64,000 bases of DNA, from the NCBI RefSeq assembly GCF_900172345.1, contig NZ_FWFY01000005.1, positions 124,001 through 188,000 on the forward strand, given 5' to 3'. Below the pieces are notes generated by a model. It did not search any database, was not told where the DNA came from, and was given only the letters and a program-made list of their open reading frames with translations. Position numbers and translations under genes: made by a program. This document shows, piece by piece, positions 52,288 to 60,121 of the stretch; position 1 is the first letter of the stretch; the number at the start of each line of letters is the position of its first letter. This DNA comes from Limimaricola soesokkakensis (GTDB lineage Bacteria > Pseudomonadota > Alphaproteobacteria > Rhodobacterales > Rhodobacteraceae).

Positions 52288-54797
52288 GTCGGCTCGACCG
52301 CTACCGCGACAAGCGCGACTTCGACGCCACGCCGGAGCCGCAGGCGGGCGAGAGCAGCGGCAACGGACGCAGCTTCGTCGTGCAGAAGCACGATGCCACG
52401 CGCCTGCATTACGACTTCCGGCTCGAGCATGAGGGCGCGCTCTGGTCGTGGGCCGTGACGCGCGGGCCTGCCGACGATCCGCGCGAAAAGCGTCTCGCGG
52501 TCAGGACCGAGGATCACCCGCTGGACTATGCCGGTTTCGAAGGGGTGATCCCGAAGGGCAATTACGGCGCAGGTACGGTGATGCTGTGGGACCGCGGCAG
52601 CTGGGAGCCGCTGGACGAGGATCCGGGCGCGGCGCTGGCGGCGGGCAAGCTCAAGTTCCGGCTCTCAGGAGAGCGGATGCATGGCGGCTGGACGCTGGTG
52701 CGCATGAAGGGCCGGGCCCGGGACCGGGGGCGCGAGAACTGGCTTTTGATCAAGGAGCGCGACGATCAGGCGGGCGACGATCCCGAGGGTCTGACAACGC
52801 GCCATCTCACCTCCATCGAGAGCGGGCGCGACCTAGACGCGATCGCGGCAGGGGCAAAGGCGGCCATGCGGCCCGAAGATGACGGCCGGAGCGCGCCGCA
52901 TGAGGATGGCGGCGCCTCGCCGGAAAGAAAGGGGGCGGCGCCCGGCTTCGTCGCGCCACAGCTCGCGACGCTGCGCGAGGAGGCGCCCGAAGGCGACGAC
53001 TGGTGGCAGGAGCCTAAGTTCGACGGTTATCGCTGCCTCCTGTCGCTCGGCGCCGACGGGCCGCGCGCCTTCAGCCGCAACGGTCACGACTGGTCCGACC
53101 GCTTCGCACCTCTGATCGGTCCGGCGCGGGCCATTCCCTGCGACACCGCCTTGATCGACGGCGAGGTGACGGCTGGTGACGGCAATGGCGATTTCTCCAC
53201 GCTGCAAAAGGCGCTTGGCGAAGGCGGAGCGCTGTCCTTCTATGCCTTCGATCTTCTGCATCTTGATGGCGAGGATCTGCAGGCGCAGCCCTTGGAGCAG
53301 CGACGCGAGGCGCTCGACGCGCTCTTGGGTGAATTGCCCGGCGACGGCGCGATCCGGCTTTCGCCCTATATCATGGGCAGTGCCGAGGAGGTGCTGACGC
53401 ATCTGTGCGGCGCGGGGGCCGAGGGCATCATCTGCAAGCGGGCCGATGCGCCGTACCGCTCGGGGCGCAGCGCTGACTGGATCAAGGTCAAATGCGTCAA
53501 GAGCGCCGAGTTCGTGATCGGCGGTTGGTCGCCCTCCGACAAGCCGGGACGCCCCTTCGCTTCGCTGCTGCTGGGCAGCTTCGAGAGCGGCCGCCTGGTC
53601 TATCGCGGCCGAGTCGGCACCGGCTTCGGCGCCGAGACGATGCGGGACCTCGCCGCCCGAATGAAGCCGCTCGCGCGTAAGACCTCGCCGTTCGACGAGG
53701 TGCCCAAGGATCAGGCGCGCGGCGCGCGTTGGATCACGCCAGCGCTGGTAGCCCAGATCCGCTATGCCGAGCTGACGGGCGAAGGCCGGGTCCGGCACGG
53801 CGTCTTCCAGGGCCTGCGCGAGGACAAGTCCCCGGATGAGGTCACCGCCGCGCAGGAGATGGCGGTCGAACGCGGCGACGCGGCATCGGATGAGCTGTCT
53901 TTGAGGGGCATCGACATCTCCAGCGCCGACCGCGTCGTCTATCCCGGCCCCGCCCTGACGAAAGGCGGCGTCGCGCGCTACTACGACGCCGTGGCGGACC
54001 GGATGCTCGAACATGCCGCAGATCGTCCCGTCGCGCTGGTGCGGATGCCCTCCGGGCTGGACGGGCAGCGCTTTTTTCAGCGCCACGCTGGCAAGGGGTT
54101 CCCGGACGCCATCGGCTCGGTCCGCCTGACCGAAGCCAGCGGCAAGGAGGCCGATTACATCACCTTGCCGAACGCGCAGGCGCTCTTGGGCGCGGTGCAG
54201 ATGGGCACGCTTGAGTTCCACATCCACGGCGCGCGCAACGATCGGCTCGACCGGCCCGATCGGCTGGTCTTCGATCTCGATCCCGACGAGGGGCTGGGCT
54301 TCGACGAGGTCAGGCGCGCGGCCCGCGAGGTCGGCAATCTGGTGCAGAAGCTCGGCCTCGCCTGCGCGCCGATGGTGACGGGGGGCAAGGGCGTCCATGT
54401 CGTCGTTCCGCTGCGCCGCGTCGCCGGCTGGGAGACGCTGCGCGGTTTTGCGCAAGCCGTGGCGCAGGGGTTCGAACGCCGGGCCCCGGATCGCTACACC
54501 GCCACCATGTCCAAAACCCGTCGCAAGGGCCGCATCTTCATCGACTGGTTGCGCAACGATACGGCTGCAACGGCGATTTCGCCCTATTCGCTGCGCGCGC
54601 GACCCGGCGCGCCGGTGGCCGTGCCGGTGACGTGGGACGAGCTGGACGATCTCGACCGCGCCAATGGTTTCTCGGTGAAGGCCGCGGTCGCGCGCGCGCA
54701 TGAGCCGTGTCCGCTGCTGGCGGCGGCGAAGGGTGCGCCCGGGCTGTCGGAGGCGACGCTGGACGCGCTGGAGGATTGGCTGGAAGAAAGCGCCTGA
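52284..54797 (+). CDS. ligD: multifunctional ATP-dependent DNA ligase D (phosphoesterase-ligase-polymerase)
   Basis: An 837-residue LigD with three domains in Pseudomonas order. The 3'-phosphoesterase is at about 20-190 ('VVQKHDATRLHYDFRLEHEG', 'GFEGVIPKGNYGAGTVMLWD'). The ATP-dependent ligase is at about 225-510, with catalytic Lys245 in 'EPKFDGYR', 'LIDGEVTA' and 'EGIICKRADAPYRSGRSADW'. The primase-like polymerase is at about 545-835 ('YPGPALTKGGVARYYDAVAD', 'LVFDLDPDEGLGFDEVRRAA', 'GGKGVHVVVPLR', 'IFIDWLRND'). It trims, fills and seals double-strand breaks with Ku. All catalytic motifs look intact. Confidence 0.96.
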   Translation: MSRLDRYRDKRDFDATPEPQAGESSGNGRSFVVQKHDATRLHYDFRLEHEGALWSWAVTRGPADDPREKRLAVRTEDHPLDYAGFEGVIPKGNYGAGTVMLWDRGSWEPLDEDPGAALAAGKLKFRLSGERMHGGWTLVRMKGRARDRGRENWLLIKERDDQAGDDPEGLTTRHLTSIESGRDLDAIAAGAKAAMRPEDDGRSAPHEDGGASPERKGAAPGFVAPQLATLREEAPEGDDWWQEPKFDGYRCLLSLGADGPRAFSRNGHDWSDRFAPLIGPARAIPCDTALIDGEVTAGDGNGDFSTLQKALGEGGALSFYAFDLLHLDGEDLQAQPLEQRREALDALLGELPGDGAIRLSPYIMGSAEEVLTHLCGAGAEGIICKRADAPYRSGRSADWIKVKCVKSAEFVIGGWSPSDKPGRPFASLLLGSFESGRLVYRGRVGTGFGAETMRDLAARMKPLARKTSPFDEVPKDQARGARWITPALVAQIRYAELTGEGRVRHGVFQGLREDKSPDEVTAAQEMAVERGDAASDELSLRGIDISSADRVVYPGPALTKGGVARYYDAVADRMLEHAADRPVALVRMPSGLDGQRFFQRHAGKGFPDAIGSVRLTEASGKEADYITLPNAQALLGAVQMGTLEFHIHGARNDRLDRPDRLVFDLDPDEGLGFDEVRRAAREVGNLVQKLGLACAPMVTGGKGVHVVVPLRRVAGWETLRGFAQAVAQGFERRAPDRYTATMSKTRRKGRIFIDWLRNDTAATAISPYSLRARPGAPVAVPVTWDELDDLDRANGFSVKAAVARAHEPCPLLAAAKGAPGLSEATLDALEDWLEESA

Positions 54798-54946
54798 GCG
54801 TTCCGGCTGCGGGCTATCGCTAGCGAATTCAGGCGGCGTCTCCCTTCGGATTGCCAAGGTCGGACCGCTTGTCCTTCGGCGCCGTTATTCCCAGTTCGGA
54901 GTGGATGGCCGGGCCCCGATCGCCCGGCGGACGACGGAGAAACGAT

Positions 54947-55681
54947 ATGTTCGGCAAGGTTCTTTCGAGCCTCGGTATTGGCGGTGCGACGGTGGATGCG
55001 GTGCTGGAAAGCACCGATGTCGAAGTGGGCCGCGTGCTCAGGGCGGAAATCCGCATCAAGGGTGGTACCGCGCGGCAGGAGATCCGCAGTGTCGATCTGG
55101 AGCTTGCGACCCGCTGCCTCGTCGAGGGGCCCGGAGACCGCAAGATCCACAGCGACATCATCCTTGCCGCAGGCAGGGTGGAGATCGGCGATGTGGAGGC
55201 CGGAGAGGAGCTGAGCTTTCCGATAGAGATGCACGTTCCGGATTCGGCGCCGATCAGCATCGGCTCGACCCGGAGCTTCCTGCGGACCCGGCTCGACGTG
55301 CCCGGTGCGGTCGACCCCAAGGACGAGGATCTCGTCAACATCCTGCCCAGCCCGACAATGACGGCGGTGCTGCAAGGGGTGCAGGAGGCCGGGTTCCGGC
55401 TGGTGGAGACCGAGGTCGAGTATGATCGCCGCCGCGTGCCGCCCTTCGTGCAGGACTTCGATTTCCGACCCACCGGCTTTGGCGATTTCGGGATCGAGGA
55501 GGTCGAGATTTCCTTCGTGCCGGTCGCGGGCGGCGTCGAGGTGCTGCTGACGGTCGATAATCGCGGCGGGTTCTTCCTGGCTGGGCGCGAGAAGACAGCG
55601 CGTATCCGGGTCGATCACGCCGAGGCCGCACGGATCGACATGGGGCGGGAGTTGCGCCGGGCGATCGAGCAGCTGCGCTGA
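54947..55681 (+). CDS. Spo0M (SpoOM)-like arrestin-fold protein
   Basis: A 244-residue protein of the sporulation-control Spo0M family, with an arrestin-like beta-sandwich. Marks are the N-terminal 'GKVLSSLGIGGATVDAVLES', 'GGTARQEIRSVDLELATRC' and 'ELSFPIEMHVPDSAPISIG', and the C-terminal EF-like 'IRVDHAEAARIDMGRELRRA'. In Bacillus the protein affects sporulation control and cell-shape dynamics; in non-sporulating proteobacteria its role is unknown. GGAG precedes ATG 54947. It stands 150 bp after ligD and ends at a strong terminator, so it is probably a single transcription unit. Confidence 0.85.
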   Translation: MFGKVLSSLGIGGATVDAVLESTDVEVGRVLRAEIRIKGGTARQEIRSVDLELATRCLVEGPGDRKIHSDIILAAGRVEIGDVEAGEELSFPIEMHVPDSAPISIGSTRSFLRTRLDVPGAVDPKDEDLVNILPSPTMTAVLQGVQEAGFRLVETEVEYDRRRVPPFVQDFDFRPTGFGDFGIEEVEISFVPVAGGVEVLLTVDNRGGFFLAGREKTARIRVDHAEAARIDMGRELRRAIEQLR

Positions 55682-55690
55682 TCGCCTGCC

Positions 55691-55714
55691 GCCCCCCGGG
55701 CGGAGCCGGGGGGC
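55691..55714. terminator. bidirectional terminator between the Spo0M-like and AhpD-like genes
   Basis: A perfect 9-bp stem, GCCCCCCGG (55691-55699) with CCGGGGGGC (55706-55714) and a 6-base loop, lies in the 85-bp gap between convergent genes. Confidence 0.7.
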
Positions 55715-55766
55715 AGCTATGCTACCGATGGGCACCCTCTAGGGCATTGCGATCAGTTCGGATGGC

Positions 55767-56330
55767 TCAGGCCGCCTTGTCGGCCGGGCTCCAGGCGAAT
55801 TTCTGGAACGGCTGGTCGACCGGCGTCTCGGCGAGGTGGTTGGTGTAGTTCGACATGACCTTTTGACTGTAGCCCAGGATCACCTCGAGGATGTTGCGCT
55901 TGGTAAAGCCGGCATCGAGGAAGGCCTGCACGTCGGCCTCGGCGACGTTGCCGTGCTGACGCACCAGCTTCAGGGTGAAGTCGCGCAGCGCCTCGAGCCG
56001 GGCGTTCGGCAGCGGCGTGCCGTCGCGCAGCGCATCCGTGATCGCGTCGTCGACGCCCATGCTCTTGGCGATGCCGGTATGGGCGGGCACGCAGTAATGG
56101 CAGGTGTTCTCGACGTTCACGGTCTGCCAGACGACGGTCAGCTCGTCCTTGTCGAAGCTGGAGTTCACGAACAGCTCGTGGAGCTTCTGGTAGCCTTCGA
56201 GCAGGCCGGGCGCCTCGGCCATCACCTTGTGCAGACCGGGCAGGCGGCCGAAGGCCGCCTTGGATTTCTCCAGCAGCGGCCGGCTCTCTTCGGGGGCGGT
56301 GGTTTCGTCGTGGAAGGTGAATTCGGTCAT
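55767..56330 (-). CDS. AhpD-like carboxymuconolactone decarboxylase family protein
   Basis: A 187-residue CMD-family protein with the redox-active motif Cys77-x-x-Cys80-x3-His84 ('VENTCHYCVPAH'), preceded by 'DELTVVWQTVNVE'. This is the AhpD-type alkylhydroperoxidase pattern, linked to disposal of peroxides or use of a thiol reductant. ATG 56330 with AAGGA upstream gives a normal N-terminus (M-T-E-F-T-F). It is divergent from a TetR regulator with two matched operator palindromes between, so it is almost certainly its target and may respond to an oxidant or electrophile. Confidence 0.87.
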   Translation of the reverse strand: MTEFTFHDETTAPEESRPLLEKSKAAFGRLPGLHKVMAEAPGLLEGYQKLHELFVNSSFDKDELTVVWQTVNVENTCHYCVPAHTGIAKSMGVDDAITDALRDGTPLPNARLEALRDFTLKLVRQHGNVAEADVQAFLDAGFTKRNILEVILGYSQKVMSNYTNHLAETPVDQPFQKFAWSPADKAA

Positions 56331-56389
56331 GTCGGTGTCCTTGTCCTGACGGGTCCGTGCGACCCGGGATAAGCGGCAACATAACTGGT

Positions 56390-56429
56390 TTGAGTGATCG
56401 CTCAATACCAGATTTGAGCGATCACTCAA
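56390..56429. promoter_or_regulatory. twin palindromic TetR operators
   Basis: TTGAGTGATCGCTCAA (56390-56405) and TTGAGCGATCACTCAA (56414-56429) are each near-perfect 16-bp palindromes and exact reverse complements of one another, 24 bp centre to centre. They lie between the AhpD-like gene (starts 56330) and the TetR gene (starts 56495), as expected for a regulator repressing both directions. Confidence 0.8.
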
Positions 56430-56494
56430 GGGTGATGCCGGCTCTCCCGCGACAAGGCGGGACAAACCGCGCCCGAAGACCTATCTTCGGGACC

Positions 56495-57100
56495 ATGACA
56501 CGAGCCCAACCCTATGATCGCGAAACCGCGCTGGACGCGGCGCTGAATCTCTTCTGGCAGAAGGGCTATCACGCGACGTCGCTGAAGGATCTCGAAGCCG
56601 CCTTGGCGATGAAGCCCGGCAGCATCTACGCGGCCTTCAAGAGCAAGGAGGGGCTCTATCTCTCCGCACTGGAGCGGTATTTTCACCGCAATCGCGACGG
56701 TCTTCGCGCCCTCGCGGCGCAGGGTGGCTCGCCGCTCGCGGCGCTGGCCGGCCATCTGCGCAGCTTCGGACGGCAGCAGGCCGAGGAGTCCGGCCATCGC
56801 GCCTGCATGCTGGTCAAGACGCTGCTCGACGTGACCGAGCAGGACGGGGCGATCGGCCTCCGCGCGCGCGGCTACCTCGACGAGATGACCGCCGAGATCA
56901 CGGCTATCTTCGAGGCGGCGCGGGATGCGGGCGAACTTCCCGAAGGGGCGGACCCGGTGCGGCTGGCCCGCAAATATCAGGCCGACATGACCGCGCTTCG
57001 GATCGAGGCACATCGCGGCGGCGACCCGGCCGCGCTCGCTGCTCTGGCCGATGACATGGCGCGCGACGTGGAGCGGCTGCGACTGGCCGAGAGCGGCTAG
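56495..57100 (+). CDS. TetR-family transcriptional regulator
   Basis: A 201-residue TetR regulator. The HTH is at about 8-52 ('ALDAALNLFWQKGYHATSLK', 'AALAMKPGSIYAAFKSKEGL'), of the YxaF/NemR-like type with the K-P-G-S-I-Y-A-A-F recognition helix. The C-terminal ligand domain contains Cys109 in 'GHRACMLVKTLL'. NemR-like proteins sense electrophiles through cysteine, so this residue is of interest. ATG 56495 is preferred to an upstream start that would run through the operators. It is divergent from the AhpD-like gene. Target assignment is strong; inducer is unknown. Confidence 0.87.
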   Translation: MTRAQPYDRETALDAALNLFWQKGYHATSLKDLEAALAMKPGSIYAAFKSKEGLYLSALERYFHRNRDGLRALAAQGGSPLAALAGHLRSFGRQQAEESGHRACMLVKTLLDVTEQDGAIGLRARGYLDEMTAEITAIFEAARDAGELPEGADPVRLARKYQADMTALRIEAHRGGDPAALAALADDMARDVERLRLAESG

Positions 57101-57107
57101 ATCTCAA

Positions 57108-57122
57108 GGCCGGATACCGGCC
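57108..57122 (+). terminator. short hairpin after the TetR gene
   Basis: GGCCGG (57108-57113) pairs with CCGGCC (57117-57122) around a 3-base loop, 8 bp after the TetR stop. Short but well placed. No riboswitch consensus was recognised in the remaining 90 bp before metY. Confidence 0.4.
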
Positions 57123-57213
57123 AGACGCTCTGGTAGGGCATGGCAACCGCATGCTTGCCGTAGGGTAGGGCTGCGTCTAGCCTCGCGGTGAACTCTTCCC
57201 GGGAGGCCGCCAG

Positions 57214-58509
57214 ATGTCCGATCAACCCAAGCTTCGCTTCGACACGCTGCAGATCCATGCCGGCGCGGCGCCCGATCCGGCGACCGGTGCGCGGCAGGTG
57301 CCGATCTACCAAACGACCTCTTACGTCTTCAGGGATGCCGATCACGCTGCCCGGCTCTTCGGTCTTGAAGAGGTGGGATACATCTATTCGCGCCTGACCA
57401 ACCCGACCGTCTCGGCCCTCGCCGATCGGCTCTGCGTGCTCGAGGGCGGGGCGGGGGCGGTGTGCTGTTCCTCCGGGCACGCGGCGCAGATCATGGCGCT
57501 GTTCCCGCTGATGGGGCCGGGCTGCAACGTCGTGGTCTCGACCCGGCTCTATGGCGGCTCGGTCACGCAGTTCAGCCAGACGATCAAGCGCTTCGGCTGG
57601 TCGGCGCGCTTCGTTGACTTCGACGATCTGGAAGCCATCGAGGCGGCGGTGGACGACAACACCCGCGCCATCTTCTGCGAGTCGATTTCGAACCCAGGCG
57701 GCTATATCACCGACCTGCCGGAGGTCGCCCAACTGGCCGGGCGGGTCGGCCTGCCGCTGATCGTCGACAACACGCTGGCCACCCCCTATTTGTGCAACCC
57801 GATTGCGCAGGGCGCGACGCTGGTGGTGCATTCGACGACCAAGTACCTGACCGGCAATGGCACTGTCACCGGCGGCGCGGTGATCGACAGCGGGACGTTC
57901 GACTGGTCCGCCTCGGGCAAGTTCCCCTCGCTCGCAGCCCCCGAGCCCGCCTATCACGGGCTGAACTTCCACGAGGCGCTGGGGCCGATGGCCTTCACGT
58001 TCCATTCGATCGCGGTGGGGCTGCGTGATCTCGGCATGACGATGAACCCGCAAGCCGCGCATTATACCTTGATGGGAGTCGAGACGCTGAGCCTGCGTAT
58101 GGCACGGCATGTCTCGAATGCCGAAAGGGTCGCGACCTGGCTTGAGGCCGATCCGCGCATCGACCGGGTCACCTGGGCTGGCCTGCCCTCCTCGCCATGG
58201 CATCATCGGGTCGCGAAGGTTACGCCGAAAGGGGCGGGGGCGCTGTTCACCGTCGGCGTGAAGGGGGGCTACGACGCCTGCGTGAAGCTGGTCGACAGCC
58301 TCAAGCTGTTCAGCCATGTCGCTAATCTGGGCGATACCCGCTCGCTGATCATCCATCCGGCTTCGACCACGCATCGCCAGCTTACGGCCGATCAGCAGAT
58401 GGCGGCGGGGGCCGAGGCGGATCTGGTGCGGCTGTCGATCGGCATCGAGGATCCCGAGGATCTCATCGCCGATCTCGATCAGGCCCTGACGATGGCGACG
58501 GCGGGTTGA
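57214..58509 (+). CDS. metY: O-acetylhomoserine aminocarboxypropyltransferase (MetY), Cys/Met metabolism PLP family
   Basis: A 431-residue PLP enzyme that makes homocysteine (or methionine) from O-acetylhomoserine and sulfide (or methanethiol). Marks are the N-terminal 'FDTLQIHAGAAPDPATGARQ', 'YSRLTNPTVSALADRLCVLE', 'FCESISNPGGYITDLPEVA', the PLP-lysine motif 'VVHSTTKYLTGNGTVTGG' and the C-terminal 'NLGDTRSLIIHPASTTHRQL' followed by 'VRLSIGIEDPEDLIADLDQA'. Length matches MetY better than MetB or MetZ. GGGAGG is the ribosome site. It appears to be a single-gene unit with its own terminator. Confidence 0.93.
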   Translation: MSDQPKLRFDTLQIHAGAAPDPATGARQVPIYQTTSYVFRDADHAARLFGLEEVGYIYSRLTNPTVSALADRLCVLEGGAGAVCCSSGHAAQIMALFPLMGPGCNVVVSTRLYGGSVTQFSQTIKRFGWSARFVDFDDLEAIEAAVDDNTRAIFCESISNPGGYITDLPEVAQLAGRVGLPLIVDNTLATPYLCNPIAQGATLVVHSTTKYLTGNGTVTGGAVIDSGTFDWSASGKFPSLAAPEPAYHGLNFHEALGPMAFTFHSIAVGLRDLGMTMNPQAAHYTLMGVETLSLRMARHVSNAERVATWLEADPRIDRVTWAGLPSSPWHHRVAKVTPKGAGALFTVGVKGGYDACVKLVDSLKLFSHVANLGDTRSLIIHPASTTHRQLTADQQMAAGAEADLVRLSIGIEDPEDLIADLDQALTMATAG

Positions 58510-58519
58510 GCCGTTGGGC

Positions 58520-58553
58520 GCCCCCGACATGCGGCATCATGCATGACGGGGGC
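58520..58553 (+). terminator. hairpin terminator after metY
   Basis: GCCCCCG (58520-58526) pairs with CGGGGGC (58547-58553), with an inner ATGC/GCAT pairing, starting 11 bp after the metY stop. Confidence 0.55.
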
Positions 58554-58585
58554 AGCTCGCACGGGCAATGGGCAGTGTCCCCCAC

Positions 58586-58614
58586 TTGAAAGGTCCCGGC
58601 GTGCGGCATATACT
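58586..58614 (+). promoter_or_regulatory. sigma70-type promoter of ccdAB
   Basis: TTGAAA (58586-58591), a 17-base spacer and TATACT (58609-58614) form a close match to the sigma70 consensus, 33 bp before the ccdA GTG. The A/T-rich segment that follows (to 58632) could be bound by the antitoxin for autoregulation. Confidence 0.65.
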
Positions 58615-58646
58615 CCTGAATTATACGCCTGCCTTGGGGGGATGCC

Positions 58647-58868
58647 GTGGGACGGATCAAGGTCAACCTGACGCTGGAGGCCGAACTGGCCGAAACCGCT
58701 CGGGCGCTCGGGCTCAACATGTCCCGTCTGGCCGAGGCGGCGATCGCAGAGGCCGCGAAGGCCGAGCGCAACCGCCGCTGGCGCGAGGAGAACCGCGCGG
58801 CGCTGGCGGCTTATACCGAGGAGGTCGCCCGCGAGGGCCTGCCGCTCGCCTCCTATCGCAGCTTCTGA
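58647..58868 (+). CDS. ccdA: CcdA-family antitoxin
   Basis: A 73-residue type II antitoxin. The N-terminal ribbon-helix-helix DNA-binding part is 'RIKVNLTLEAELAETARALG', followed by 'NMSRLAEAAIAEAAKAERNR'. The C-terminal toxin-binding tail contains the CcdA-like 'RWREENRAALAAYTEEV'. It starts with GTG at 58647. Size and order match the F-plasmid ccdAB pair. It should neutralise CcdB and repress the operon with it. Confidence 0.85.
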   Translation: MGRIKVNLTLEAELAETARALGLNMSRLAEAAIAEAAKAERNRRWREENRAALAAYTEEVAREGLPLASYRSF

Positions 58869-58880
58869 GCACCGACCGGT

Positions 58881-59174
58881 ATGGCGCAGTTCGACCTGTA
58901 TCGCTTGGCGTCTGGAGCGCTCGTCGTCGATCTCCAGACCGATCTGATCGGCCTCGACGCGACCCGCGTCGTGGCACCCCTGCGTGAGGCCGCGCAATAC
59001 GCCGCGCTTCCCGGGCTGACGCCCCGGGTCGAACATGATGACCAGTTCTGGATCGTGCGCGTGCAGGAACTCGCGGCGGTCCCGGCTTATGAGCTGAAGA
59101 ACCATGTCGGGTCACTGGCCCATGAGCGCGACGCGCTGAAACGGGCATTGGACATCCTGATCGACGGCATCTGA
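58881..59174 (+). CDS. ccdB: CcdB-family toxin (gyrase poison family)
   Basis: A 97-residue CcdB homologue, 12 bp after ccdA and without its own clear ribosome site, so probably coupled. Family marks are 'MAQFDLYRLASGALVVDLQT', 'VVAPLREAAQYAALPGLTPR' and the C-terminal 'LKRALDILIDGI'. F-plasmid CcdB ends Trp-Gly-Ile, and that Trp is needed to poison gyrase. Here the end is Asp-Gly-Ile. The protein may therefore be a weakened toxin or have another target. It is chromosomal, between metY and a MarR gene. Confidence 0.85.
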   Translation: MAQFDLYRLASGALVVDLQTDLIGLDATRVVAPLREAAQYAALPGLTPRVEHDDQFWIVRVQELAAVPAYELKNHVGSLAHERDALKRALDILIDGI

Positions 59175-59295
59175 ACCTACTTTGGAACAGCAAGTGCCCG
59201 GCACCTGAATCGGAAAACCTGGCCTTCGGTCGGAGCAGTGGGCGGCGGAACCATCGCTCCTCCCTGACGGAAGCGCGCGTTTTCCTTCACCAATC

Positions 59296-59319
59296 TTGAC
59301 ATTCTGAAATATTAATATT
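59296..59319 (+). promoter_or_regulatory. TTGACA element and AATATTAATATT palindrome upstream of the MarR gene
   Basis: A perfect TTGACA (59296-59301) precedes a perfect 12-bp palindrome AATATTAATATT (59308-59319), in a strikingly A/T-rich patch 13-36 bp before the MarR ATG. The palindrome is in the right place to be the autorepression operator of the MarR protein. A matching -10 hexamer is not obvious. Confidence 0.5.
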
Positions 59320-59331
59320 CTAACTATTGGG

Positions 59332-59805
59332 ATGATCGTGAAGGCCTATTCCATGCATTACCTGCTGCATGCAGCCGATCTGTTGGAGGACCGGCTGCGC
59401 CGACGGCTGGCAGAGGCCGATATCCAGCCGCGCCAAGCGCGGGTGCTCGACGCGCTCGACCGGATGGAACCTGCGTCACAGATCGCCCTCGCCCGCGCCT
59501 TCGACGTCACTCCCGCCAGCATGAGCACGATGACCGCGCGGCTGCTCGACCGAAAGCTGATCACGCGCGAGACCCATCCCGAGGCGGCGCGCAGCAACCT
59601 GCTTCGCCTTACACCGCGGGGGCGCGACCTTCTGGCCGAGATCCACGCCGCCTGGACCGACATGGACCGGCTGATGGAGACCGAGTTGGGCGCCGACAAG
59701 GCCGCCAGCCTGGCCGAGCTGACCCGTCAATTGCGGGATTCTCTCGGGGGACGCGTTCCGGGTGCGGATGAGGAACGCCCGCTGCCTAACGGGGCCCCGA
59801 GATGA
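59332..59805 (+). CDS. MarR-family transcriptional regulator
   Basis: A 157-residue winged-helix dimer protein of the MarR family. The recognition region is 'SQIALARAFDVTPASMSTMT', then 'ARLLDRKLITRETHPEAARS' and the wing 'NLLRLTPRGRDLLAEIH'. ATG 59332 is the first start after the A/T-rich patch. No target gene is adjacent: the ccdAB pair precedes it and a 316-bp stretch without genes follows. It may control only itself and distant genes. The C-terminal 20 residues are polar and unconserved in appearance. Confidence 0.85.
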   Translation: MIVKAYSMHYLLHAADLLEDRLRRRLAEADIQPRQARVLDALDRMEPASQIALARAFDVTPASMSTMTARLLDRKLITRETHPEAARSNLLRLTPRGRDLLAEIHAAWTDMDRLMETELGADKAASLAELTRQLRDSLGGRVPGADEERPLPNGAPR

Positions 59806-60121
59806 ACTGCCTGCTCCCTTTCGCCTAGGTCGCCTCCTTTCGTGGCTGCGGGCGGAATGCGAAGGGGCGGCGCGGCCCGATGTCGATCCGGAGTCGCAGT
59901 ACAACTGCGTTCAATGCATGCTCGATCACATCTAAGACGACCTTGCGACGACCGACACCATCCCGCTGAATCCTATGGCCTCGAATCGCGAACCCGACAC
60001 CTGTCGTGGCGGCGTGCCGGTCAACCGCGCTGCCGTGCCAAACCGTAACCAACCCATTCCGATCCGACTGAACCCGGGCGAATTTCGGACCAAGGGTCCA
60101 TAGGGACCGACGTAATTAAAA
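59806..60121. other. 316-bp stretch without recognisable gene between convergent MarR and RpiR genes
   Basis: Reading all frames gives only short open segments with no known protein content, and no tRNA or insertion-sequence ends were seen. Near 60089 GGTCC-ATAG-GGACC forms a small hairpin that may act as a terminator. The lower coding quality compared with the rest of the window suggests decayed DNA, but its origin cannot be named. Confidence 0.3.

Noticed and set aside
57101-57213. Possible SAM-responsive riboswitch before metY.
   Set aside because: SAM-II elements are known before methionine genes in alphaproteobacteria, but the conserved blocks were not found. Only a short hairpin and a ribosome site are seen.
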